Assembly (NCBI GenBank): GCA_949128115.1
Contig: OX421964.1
Coordinates: 17,880,892 to 17,944,891, forward strand
DNA from: Anaspis maculata
Taxonomy: Eukaryota; Arthropoda; Insecta; Coleoptera; Scraptiidae
Length of the DNA stretch: 64,000 nt
Direction of reading: 5' to 3'
The position numbers and the translations under genes were made by a program. Every line of letters starts with the position of its first letter. Positions within the stretch are counted from its first letter, which is position 1. The notes beneath the pieces were generated by a model that saw only the letters and a program-made list of their open reading frames with translations, was not told the DNA's origin and made no database searches. Shown in pieces: positions 20,524-30,864 of this stretch.

Positions 20524-23500
20524 TAGTCCGGATCTTGAGAGCCATAAAACCACCATAACCTTGCATTTGATGATTGAGCAGTGCCGTTTAATACGAATGT
20601 TGCACATACCCGTGCCTTAATTTAAGGAGGTGTTGCCAAGATGGCGGTTCGTGCAGACGTCGTATACAGGGTGATCAAAAATATTAAAATTCCAACTCAT
20701 GAACCAAAATACTTGGAGTCATGAAAATCAGCATGTAGATTCACAATTCAATGCTTATCAAGCTGAAACAAACCGCGTCTGAATATTTTTGGCCGTTTCT
20801 GAAATATTTTCAGTTGAGTGGTCGATTTCATGGGAATGGACATTTTACAAAAAATCACTGAATTTCCAAGATATTTTGATAAAACTTTGCTTGTCGACAG
20901 AGAATGACCTCAATCATTAAATGTGATGTGTTGCCACCGTCTCCGCCCACTATTTTCGGAAATATGACAGTAGACTCATTTTTCTCTTATGGCCGCCATC
21001 TTGAATTCGCCCATCATGGAATAAGTGGAAAATCAACTGGGTCATACTCAACAATATAGATGCGAAAGTAGCCGCTCTAGTACAGGAAAGATAGATTTCA
21101 ACCTCGGAAAAAATATGGACGTCCTGAAAATTTGATATTTTGTTCAGAATTGAATGCTCTACAACATATCCAAAATCGCCAAAAATCTCACCCAGGGGTT
21201 TTGAGTTATTGGAGGGGGAGTAAAAAATTGCAGGTAAAAATGGAGGGGATGGAACCTGTCGATCCATTGGATGCGAATACATTATAGTTCGACGTATCAT
21301 ATCCCATTGATACTATTTTGCCACAAAAAGTGTCCATCATTGTTGAAGAGGAGTAGTGGGGGGGCGAGACTCTGCTGCTGAACTCATATTCGATGTGTAA
21401 ATTCGCATGAAAACAAGTTTGAACAAGTTAACTCGAGAAAACTTGTTTTTTCTTCGACAATTTTGACGAGTTTTTGTTTTACTGTTGGATGCGTTCATTC
21501 TTAAAAAAATTTCAGGGACCAATAAATTGAAGTGTATTCCCCACAAAAATCATCCACTCGATGTATAATTTTGTTTCTCGAATTTAAAAAATCGATTTGA
21601 ACTTGAGCCGGCGCGGCGCGTCGTCTACTACTGACCAGAACACTACAGCATGCACATTTAAATGAAAACACCTCAAAATATTGAAGAGATAACAAATCAT
21701 CTTTGAAAATTGGAGGATCTGTGCAGAATTAAGTTCCCTATAACATAAACAAAATCGCCATGAATCGCACTGCAGGGTTTTGAGTTATTTAAGTGGAGAG
21801 GTAACAGTTCATAGAGTATGAATCCTGTCAAAGTGTTATCCTCCTCCTCGAATAACTCAAAATCCTGCATCGCGATTTATGGCGATTTTGTTCATGTTAT
21901 AGGGAGTTCAGTTCTGCACAAATCCTCCAATTTTCAAAGATAAGTTGTTATTTCTTCAATAGTTTGAGGTGTTTTCATTTAAAGGTGCATGCTGCAGTGT
22001 TCTGGTCAGTAGTAGACGACGCGCCGTGCCGGCTCAAGTTCAAATCGAGTTTTTTAACTCGAGAAACAAAATTATACATCGAGTGGATGATTTCTGTGAA
22101 GAATACACTTCAATTCAATGGTCCCTGAAAATTTTCTAAAAATGAACGCCTCCAACAGTAAAACAAAAATTCGTCAAAATTGTCAAAGAAAAAACAAGTT
22201 TTCTCAAGTTAACTTGTTCAAACTTGTTTTCATCCAAATTTACACATCGAATATGACTTCAGGAGATTGCATTTAGTCGGAAAAGATACCAAACTTGTCG
22301 TGATCGGTTCTACATGGCCAGAAAAACAAAATGGACCACCTAGCAGAGCTTCGCCCCCCCACTTCTCCCCTTCAACAATGATGGACACTTTTTGTGCTAA
22401 AATGGTATCAAGGGGATATGATACGTCGAACTATAGTGTATTTGCATCCAATGGATTGACGGGTTCCATCCCCTCCATTTTTACCAGCAATTTTCTACCC
22501 CCTCTCCAAGAACTCAAAACCCCCGGGTGCGATTTTTGGCGATTTTGGATATGTTGTAGGGCACTCAATTTTGAACAGAATATCAAATTTTCATGACGTC
22601 CATATTTATTCCGAAGTTTTGCCGATTTTTTCACTATTTTTCCTGTACTATTCTTGGTGAGTAACTTTCTGTAATTGGCCACATGGAAATGTTAAACCCA
22701 TTTTTACGATGTAAAGATGAAAATGGAGTTTGGAAACACTCCATCATCTTGTTTGGTCTCTTTGGCAATCTCGAATTTCCAAGACAAAATTGTTATACAA
22801 AAAAATGACCCAACGACAAAAAAAACGGCGAGTCAAAAACAAGAAACTCATCAAATAAATGTATTTCCAAAACTTGTCCCATTTTTTCAAGATATTCTCA
22901 ATATATTGGTGGGATGAATCATGAAGAATCGGTATGGTTCCGTAATTCATCTTGACCAAGATATTGGTTTGATTCAATACCCTATAGCCATCTTCACAGT
23001 TGTCAATAAGGTCGTGGTAAGCGCTGAAGTGCTGTAAAACTCGTAAAATTGGCCTAACATTTCCTTATGGTCAATTACAAAGAGTTACTCACTGAGAACG
23101 GTTATTTTTGCATTCAGATTATTGCCTATGACCATTACTACTAGTTTCAATTGATTTCTCACTTATTCCATAATAGACGAATTCCGAATGGCGGCCATAA
23201 GAAAAAAAGCAGTCGACTGTCATATTTTCAAAAATAGTAGGCGGGGACGGTGGCAACACATCACATTCCATTCATGAGGTCATTTTCCGTAGAAGTACAA
23301 AGATTTATCCAAATATCTTAGAAAATCACTGGATTATTGCAAAATGTCCATTTCCATGAAACCGACCACTGAATTCAAAATATTCCAAAAACGGCTGAAA
23401 ATATATATTACACGGCTTGTTTTCACTTGATGAGCATTGGATTGTGGATCTACAGGTGATTTTCATGACTTCAGTCGTTTTGGTCCATGAGCTGGAGGTT

Positions 23501-23649
23501 TTGCATTTTTGATACGTATACGGCGTCTACACGGACCGACATCCTGGCAACACCTCTTAAAATTAAGGCATGGGTATGTACAACAGTCGCACCAAACGGC
23601 ACTGCTTAATCAATCAATGCAAGGTGGTTGGCGCCTAACATCCGGACTA
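20524..23649. mobile_element. FB7, 3.1-kb palindromic element, TAG...CTA ends
   Basis: Nearly the whole element is an inverted repeat centred at about 21825. CAGTGCCGTTTAATACG pairs with the block at about 23600, GTCCATCATTGTTGAAGAGG with its complement near 22380, and GACGACGCGCCGTGCCGGCT (22015) with the block at about 21625. The ends are TAGTCCGGAT and ATCCGGACTA, with TCC on both sides (20521-20523, 23650-23652). There is no transposase; the frames at 20950-21300, 22267-22596 and 22431-22682 are read through palindromic DNA and are not genes. Transcription of either strand would give a hairpin with arms of about 1.5 kb. Confidence 0.8.
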
Positions 23650-24281
23650 TCCCCTCAATGAAAAATCGGATCGTAAGGCAAGATTTTTGGAGGCTTTCGG
23701 TTCATGAGACAAGTTTGAAATTTTTAAAATGGCTCAAAATTCACCCTCTTCTGAAAGCTTGCCCTCAGACCTGATTTTGAGAATGATTTTTCACGAAGGT
23801 TTCGAATCTGTCCACGATAATTTTCAATGGTGTATCGCTTACAGGGTGCAACATCGAAATTTTTCTCTCAAATCGGTGACCCTGTATTTTAGCATGGAGG
23901 TCGATTCCGCTTTCCATCCTGATCACAAATGTGTATCACACTCTATGGGCGAGTCAACAAAACACGGTGAAATATTTGATGAATGAATGTAAATTTTGGT
24001 CCGTTTTGAAAATTTCAAACCTAAAAATTACGACCCTCGTTACGACCATATTTTTGACTAGGGGATGTTCCCACACAAAATCACGTTGGTTTCATTCATG
24101 TAGCTTATGACGTAAATTTTGGTCCTTTTTTTCAGAAATTGACAAGTTCCTACCAGCCTGAAGCCCTCGGTCTGACATATAAGACAAATAAATTTTCAAC
24201 AACCTCATCAACGTTCTTAAGACCTACAGGGTTGATGTACTTTATGACGTAAGTTTTGAGGCATCAGCTTCCTGTCCAAGC

Positions 24282-24478
24282 TCATTAATAGACAATTGCT
24301 GATTTCATCAGTTGCAGTGAGTCATGCTATTGATATTTTAGATATCGGAAGTGATGGTTTCTCCGACCAGTCCGCATCCAGGACAGAAACTGTTTGGGCG
24401 AGAGGATCACCAGGACTGGGGAGTAGCTGGATGGGGTAGATGTTTGTTCACGGATGAAAAATAGTTCAATTTTTTCAG
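24282..24478. repeat. Flank shared with the duplicated copy at 29800-29945
   Basis: GTTGCAGTGAGTCATGCTA continues into TTGATATTTTAGATATCGGAAG and GAGAGGATCACCAGG, and is repeated almost unchanged at 26930-26950 plus 29800-29945. Similarity stops at the TTCAATTTTT tract (about 24478 / 29945). Confidence 0.7.
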
Positions 24479-25015
24479 ATCGGATCGGCGTGTTTTGGTG
24501 TGGAGGAGGAGGAATGAAAGATTTGTGGAAGATTTGTGGAGGCGAGAGTGGCGTTTAGAGGTGGTGGAGTGACTGGTTGGGGTGGAATCACGATGGCAGA
24601 AAGGAGTGAGCTGGTGATATTGAGAGGACAGAGTATGAATGGTGAGAGGTATAGGAGGGACTCATGTATTGGAGATATTGTGGTCCCCTACGCACGAAAC
24701 TTCGGTGTTAACTTCATCCTGGTTGACGACAACGATTCGGTACCAGGACCCCATGTGTCTTTCTGCCGTTCAAGACCCTGATGCGTCGGGTCCCCATCTT
24801 TGGCTATCAGATTTTGCAGTTCCAGGCCAAAACGGCGCCCTTGCGTCTCCTTGAGTTGGTTGAAGCCCTATAGGCTCGTTGGTGTCTACAGGTGTCTTTT
24901 GGAGCCCCATTGAGCTCTCTCCTCGCCTTTTTACTTCTCATTACTATTGTGCCGTTAGGTGTGGTTCGAGCCTCACCTCCTGATCCATGGGCTTGAAGCC
25001 TTATTTCACAGGTCA
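24479..25015. repeat. Low-complexity and degenerate GGAGCCC minisatellite
   Basis: 24479-24740 is G-rich sequence without recognisable content. 24740-25000 is an irregular repeat (TTGGAGCCCCATTGAG, GGTTCGAGCCTC, GAAGCCCTATAGG) related to 15640-15900. Confidence 0.4.
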
Positions 25016-25019
25016 CTTA

Positions 25020-25925
25020 GGGGCCCTGAATTGCAGTTAATTTGAACTCTGCCCCAGGTTTTCAATCGATGAACTGACTTTTGACAGTTAATTTTCAAAC
25101 AATAGGTAATTGGTTCTTGAATTTCTCCCAACCATTTTTTGTCTAATTCCCCGATTTTTTGTGATGAAAGTGTGAGAATTTTGATCAATTGTGTACTGTC
25201 TGCAGTAGCATTCCTCCCACATTGTGATCGATATTAAATTTACTCCGTTTTGTCTTGGTTTTAACCGTTCAACTGTTCTCCAGAAATTCTTCGGGGAACA
25301 TACCGCGTTGAATTTTTTTATCATATCAAGACTATATAAATTTCGTTTAGTTTTTGTTATGTTTCTATATTCTAACTTCACTTTATTGTATTCATCCTAA
25401 CCTGAGCTATATCAAAATTGTTTTTTTTACACACTTTGAAGGCATGTCTCGAATTTCTTTTAGAATTATTGCATTCATTATCGGACCATGGTTTATTAGC
25501 TGATTCATTCCGATTACCATCCTTAGACTTCACCATTTCCAAAAATCAAGCAGTTTCACGAAAAGCCCTAGACATATTTCAAGCAAGTTTATCCAAAGAA
25601 AAGTCTTGAAAGTCTAAGTTCACTCTGTAGGAGTGTTCTAATATTCTTCGGTAAGAACCACTCTTCGAATCATCCCATATCATGTATTCTTTTCGTATCT
25701 TTTTCCCTGGGCGTACCGCAGGGGGCCCACTATTGATTTTAGTAACTATCTTTACTAGGCAAGGTAAGTGATCAGAGAATAGGGCGAAATCAGCCGACGC
25801 AAAGTCCTCAACATATTCCAGAGATTTTCTGTCCGTCCAAACCAAATCCACCACCCTGCCTCCGGCCGGTCCAGCAGTTTGAATCATGAATGTTCTTATC
25901 TTTTCAATCAAAGAAAAAGGCTTCT
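25020..25925 (-). pseudogene. LINE endonuclease C-terminal half and linker (downstream part)
   Basis: On the minus strand the frame gives FSLIEKIRTF, GRVVDLVWTDRK and ALFSDHLPCLVKI, the last strands and the catalytic SDH motif of an AP-endonuclease-type (EEP) domain. Then come PWSDNEC and FWRTVERLKP, the linker to the reverse transcriptase of Jockey-like LINEs. Stops and shifts interrupt it (for example near 25578 and 25385). Its N-terminal half lies 4 kb away at 29955-30600 on the same strand, in the order expected if one LINE was split by an insertion. Confidence 0.75.
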
Positions 25926-27668
25926 CCAAATGATGTGATAAAATATAGGGTGTTGCACTGAATTATTGCAAAATGTCCATTCCCATGAAACCGACCACTG
26001 AATTTAAAATATCTCAAAAACGGCTGAAAATATATATTACACGGCTTGTTTTCACTTGATGAGCATTGGATTGTGGATCTACAGGTGATTTTCATGACTT
26101 CAGTCGTTTTGGTCCATGAGCTGGAGTTTTTGCATTTTTGATCACCCTGTATACGGCGTCTGCACGGATCGACATCCTGGCAACACCTCTTAAAATTAAG
26201 GCATGGGTATGTACAACATTCGCATCAAACGGCACTGCTTAATCAATCAATGCAAGGTGGTTGGCGCCTAACATCCGGACTATCCCCTCAATGAAAAATC
26301 GGATCGTGAGGCAAGATTTTTGGAGGCTTTCGGTCCATAAGACAAGTTTGAAATTTTTAAAATGGCTCAAAATTCACCCTTCTTTGAAGGCTTCCCCTCA
26401 GACATGATTTTGAGAATGATTTTCCACCAAGGTTTCGAATCTGTCCACGATAACTTTCGATGGTGTATCGATTACAGGGTGCAACATCGAAATTTTTCTC
26501 TCAAATCGGAGACCCTGTATTTTAGCATGGGGGTCGATTCCGCTTTCCATCCTGATCACAAATATGTATCACACTCTATGGGCGAGTCAACAAAACACGG
26601 TGAAATATTTGATGAATGAATGTAAATTTTGGTCCGTTTTGAAAATTTCAAACCTAAAAATTACGATCATATTTTTGACTAGGGGATGTTCCCACACAAA
26701 ATCACGTTGGTTTCATTCATGTAGCTTATGACGTAAATTTTGGTCCTTTTTTTCAGAAATTGACAAGTCCCTACCAGCCTGGAGCCCTCGGTCTGACATA
26801 TAAGACAAATAAATTTTCAACAACCTCATCAACGTTCATTAGACCTACAGGGTTGATGTACTTTATGACGTAAGTTTTGAGGCATCAGCTTCCTGTCCAA
26901 GCTCATTTATAGACATTTGCTGATTTTATTAGTTGCAGTGAGTCATGCTATAGCCCAGGCGCCAGGGAAAACAATAAGGAAATAATTGTTTCCTGGCTGG
27001 AAACTAGCTTAAAACGATCTGTGTAGCTTAGGTTTTGACATACCAGTTTCCCCCCTTTCAGAAATGTCGGCGTCATGTCGCCGTCATCAACAAGAAGTGC
27101 ATCAGCGTGGTTTTTGCCGAATATCCTAATTTTGGGTCATCTGACAGCAAAAGATGTGAGGAGTCATTTTTAAGCCCATGAAATTCCCTACAGTTTGGTT
27201 TTTCAATCAATTTTCTGCGACCTATGGTCTTTGAGATAGAGCTTCTGGAAGCGAGAGTCATTGTCATAAAAGCTCCATGGCCACTTGACTTAAAAAACTA
27301 AAATGTCGATGTGACAAAAAAAAATTCAAAACGAGATTACTCGAGAATTCTTCATGCTATAGTTGCGGTGATGGTCTATAACTCTTCCTCTTGAACCGTA
27401 GATTACGAATATTGAAAAGTCAAAAACGTCACATTGTACATATACAGGATGTACTACGGGAATCAAATCAGAACAGAGAAATTTGACATATTTCTTCGAT
27501 TTAGCCTATGCGAAACTATAAGCACTTATGACGAGTCCAATATCAATATGCATTGCTCTGTAAGCTTCACTTGATACAGTTAAGAAGTGGTCAGCTCACA
27601 GCCTTCCTGTAAAATGTTTTGAAGGTCCTCTGAAATCATCAAAATTTACAGTAGCAAGAAATGTATGT

Positions 27669-27803
27669 AACAGTATATTATATACCAAGGAACCAAAGTG
27701 AATTTTTGATCCCTTGGGTGAAGTTTGTTGCTCGAGGGCCCTTTGGGTCCAAATCCTCAAATTAAAAATTCACTTTGGTCTTTTGGTATATAATATACTG
27801 TTA
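27669..27803. mobile_element. 135-bp hairpin MITE in one arm of FB8
   Basis: TAACAGTATATTATATACC is mirrored by GGTATATAATATACTGTTA, with a second pair AAAGTGAATTTTT/AAAAATTCACTTT. It is absent from the right arm, where the mirror sequence reads straight from ...CAAGGAATGTA into TACAGGGTG. It therefore inserted after the inverted repeat formed. Confidence 0.65.
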
Positions 27804-27805
27804 TA

Positions 27806-29060
27806 CAGGGTGTCCCGTTTTTCAACGCTCACTATGGGTATCTCGGAAACGGTAAGAGATACAAAGTCGGGTAAATTACAAAAAAAATGCGCAATTTTAT
27901 GACTATCTCAAATGTGTCAAGACATCCAAGATATCTTTGGCCATTTCTGAAATATCCCAAAAAAACTGAAAAACGCCGAATTCGAAAATTTCAAATCACT
28001 TCTTTATTATGACAGCTATCAATTTGAAAATTGGTATTCTGACATTTTTTAAGGTCCTTGATCGACTGACGGTCATGTTTTTTTCCTACGCCTACTAGTT
28101 TTTGAGATATGACAGTTAACTTCATTTTTTCTTATGGACACCATATTATTTTTCCACCCCATAAAACTCACCTTTCTCTTCTATTCTATTCTTTCTCTTG
28201 CGTTCTATTTTGCAAAGAACGCTCCAAGATCGCATTTATGGTTCATGACAGAACATCCCAAAGCAACCAAGAGCTGGAAGCAAGGAGTTGATGATGCGTT
28301 CCAGTCAATTAACTCGCACGATATCAGCGCAGCCGTTGAAAATATGGCTAAAAGGCACACAACTCTGCACAGAGCAAAATGAACTCCAATTCGAGCAATT
28401 GTAAATTATAATTGTTTATTGCTACTGCTATGTTATTTTGTGTTATACTTGGTTTTGTATTTGTTTTATTTTTATTTATTATCATTATCAAATACATAGA
28501 AACGGAATGTAACCCAACTTTTTCAAAAATCAACCGACCATGGCAACCGAATGCCATTTTATTATGTCACGAGAGCATGGCAACCGAACCGGTAACTGGA
28601 TTTTTTCGCCCCAGAAATGGTTTTTCCAATTTTTATAGGTTATTTTGACAAAAATGCTACAAGTGTTTTATATCTTTGTAAAGATAAAGAAAAGGTGAGT
28701 TTTATGGGGTGGAGAAATAATATGGTGTCCATAAGAAAAAATGAAGTTAACTGTCATATCTCAAAAACTGGTAGGCGTAAGAAAAAATTATGACCGTCAG
28801 TCGATCAAGGACCTTTAACAATGTCAAAATACCAATTTTCACATTGATAGCTGTCATAATGAAGAAGTGATTTGAAATTTTCGAATTCGGCATTTTTCAG
28901 TTTTTTGGGGATATTTCAGAAATGACCAAAGATATCTTGGATATCTTGACATATTTGAGGTAGTCATAAAATTGCGCAACTTTTTTGTAATTTAACCGAC
29001 TTTGTATCTCTTACCGTTTCCGAGATACCCATAGTGAGCGTTGAAAAACGGGACACCCTG
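27806..29060. mobile_element. FB9, 1.25-kb foldback with TA target
   Basis: Ends CAGGGTGTCCCGTTTTTCAA and its complement, flanked by TA. The arms of about 370 bp include CTCACTATGGGTATCTCGGAAA and TTATGGACACCATATTATTT with their mirrors. The unpaired centre, about 28175-28690, may contain captured exon-like sequence. The end type CAGGGTG with TA duplication matches FB2 and the MITE at 55670. Confidence 0.7.
28200..28382 (+). pseudogene. Possible captured coding fragment in the loop of FB9
   Basis: An open frame ending in a TGA at 28380 reads FAKNAPRSHLWFMTEHPKA... and ...DISAAVENMAKRHTTLH, followed by UTR-like AT-rich DNA. It lies only in the unpaired loop, and its amphipathic, non-repetitive composition differs from the arms. 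I do not recognise a family and there is no credible start. It may equally be chance. Confidence 0.25.
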
Positions 29061-29954
29061 TATACATTCCTTGGTACTGTAAATTTTTAATATTTTGATG
29101 ATTCCAGAGGGCCTTCAAAACATTTTACAGTAAAGCTGTGGGCTGACCACTTCTTTAGTGTATTAAGTGAAGCTTATAGAGCAAATCCGTATTGATATTG
29201 GACTCGTGTTAGGTGCTTAGAGTGTCGCATATAGGCTAAATCGAAGAAATATGTGAAATTTCTCTGATCTGATTTGATTCCCTCAGTACACTTTGTATAT
29301 GTTCAATGTGACGTTTTTGACTTTTCTATGTTCGTAATCAACGGTTCAAGAGAAGGAGTTTAAGACCATCACCGCAACTATAGCGTGAAGGATTCTCGAG
29401 AAATCTCATTTTGAATTTTTTTTGTCACATCGACATTTCAGTTTTTCGAGTCAAGTGGCCATGGAGTTTTCACGACAATGCCTCTCGCTTCCAGAAGCTC
29501 TATCTCAAGAACCATAGGTTGCAGAAAGGTCATTTTAAAAACTATTCCGTGAGGAATTTCATTGGTTTCAAAATGACTTCTCACATCTTTTGCTGTCAGA
29601 TGACCCAAAATCAAGATATTCGGCAAAAACCACGTTGGTGCACTTCATGTTGATGATGGCGACATGACGCCGACATTTCCGAAAGGGGGGAAATTAGTAT
29701 GTAAAAACCTAAGCCACGCAGATCGTTTTAAGCTAGTTTCCAGCCACGAAACAATTATTTCCTTATTGAGCTGATTTTTGCTCCCTGGCGCCTGGGCTAC
29801 TATTGATATTTCAAATATCGGAAGTGATGGTTTCTCCGACCAGTTCGCATCCAGGACAAAAAGCGTTTGGGCGAGAGGATCACCAGGACTGGGGAGTAGC
29901 TGGATGGGGTAGATGTTTGTTCACGGATGAAAAATAATTCAATTTTTATGTTAG

Positions 29955-30600
29955 TTGTCCAGGACTTTCAGAAGCTGAGCGCCCTTTCAATACCACAAGC
30001 CCCAGATCCTCCATTGCCCAAATGATAGAAATGCCCCGGGAATTGACACCCTCATTTAGAGAATCCCTCTTTCCGTAAAGCTCCCCAAAATAAACCCAAT
30101 ACTATCTTCTTCCTCAAACCTGTTGAGGTCAGCGATTCTCCCGTTGAAATCCCCACCAAAAAACAAGTTATCATCGCGGTATTGAGCTGTAACGTCTCTC
30201 ACCATATCCTCAACCGCCTTCAAGCAGTACTTTGTATCTAAATCTGGACGTTAGTAAAAGCACCCCACTACAAAAAATTCATTTCCAATCCTCATTCTAA
30301 TAATAAGCCAAAGATTACAATTGTTAGCAATTCCAATATTTTCCAACATACATATTTTTTTTGAGATAAGTATCAATATTCCACCGCTTGCCCTACCCTT
30401 ACTCTTTTCTTCATGAACAAAGCTATAGAATGAGTTATAATTTTTGAAGAATTCTGGAGGGCTGGTCAATTGCGAAGTCAGAAACGTTTCACTTAGACAT
30501 ATCACACTGCATTCTTTTAAATAAACAATTGGCATGCAAGATAAAGTCACTTTTGATGAATGGATGTTGACATTTAGCAAGATTGTTCATACAACAGTTC
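29955..30600 (-). pseudogene. LINE endonuclease N-terminal half (upstream part)
   Basis: The minus strand gives VICLSETFLTS (catalytic Glu), GRASGGILILI, FFVVGCFY, an in-frame TAA at 30251-30253, then RPDLDTKYCLKAVEDM, GGDFNGRIADLN (catalytic Asp/Asn) and GRSASESPGQL. There is one nonsense codon and one frameshift (near 30060). It joins in register with FSLIEKIRTF at 25925, so the two pieces are one LINE endonuclease split by 25926-29954. Confidence 0.75.
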
Positions 30601-30864
30601 TGGACAATTCAACTCCCAACACAATCGGAATATTTGGTGTGGGGCCAAGCAGGGGGCACTTTTTTAAGTGGTTGTCCTTGCCTGTTTTTCGTACGTTGGA
30701 TTACGTCAGAATTTCATCAGAATTTCAGATATGGAACATGTTCTATTTGCAGATTCAAGCCCTTGAACATGGTAACGATGTGAAACTGTGTGTCCGAGTG
30801 GAGTGAAGCCCCCCTGGACGTTATACTTTTTGTGCTTGTGCTATGCCTGAGTTTCGTAAATGTA
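30601..30864. other. Unassigned spacer
   Basis: Contains short plus-strand frames without any recognisable motif. Confidence 0.3.

Larger units (their letters stand above)
19727..24278. mobile_element. FBx-2, second copy of the FBx foldback
   Basis: Termini TGGACAG and CTGTCCA flanked by AGC (19724-19726, 24279-24281). The arms carry the same boxes as FBx-1 (GCCTCAAAACTTACGTCATAA, CCTCTAGGTCTGATGAACGT, CAGACC, TTGTCAATTTTC). The element's own centre is the small hairpin about 23660-24065, where GTTTGAAATTTTTAAAATGG pairs with the block near 24010. The left arm holds a LINE fragment (19778-20348), and foldback FB7 is inserted at AACGTCC/TCCCC (20524-23649). Non-coding apart from these. Confidence 0.75.
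26951..29799. mobile_element. FB8, 2.85-kb foldback, TAG...CTA ends
   Basis: Perfect 17-bp outer ends TAGCCCAGGCGCCAGGG and its complement, flanked by CTA (26948-26950 and 29800-29802). The undisturbed target is known from 24310 (GTCATGCTATTGATA), confirming the 3-bp duplication. The arms continue for about 850 bp (for example GGTCATCTGACAGCAAAAGA against its complement at 29595) and then enclose nested element FB9. Open frames in the arms are mirror images of each other and are not genes. Confidence 0.8.
25926..29954. mobile_element. 4-kb insert splitting a LINE endonuclease; includes copied segment
   Basis: 25955-26950 plus 29800-29945 is a near-identical direct copy of 23335-24478. It starts inside the right arm of FB7, runs through the FBx right arm and continues 200 bp beyond it. 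The copy is split at GTCATGCTA by foldback FB8. Just before it, 25930-25957 is a fragment of the MITE family seen at 4540-5112. The LINE reading frame resumes on both sides. The mechanism of copying is not evident; no clear duplication at the outer edges was found. Confidence 0.65.

Noticed and set aside
22267..22682. Overlapping 80-110-codon ORFs
   Set aside because: Mirror-image frames read through the FB7 palindrome.
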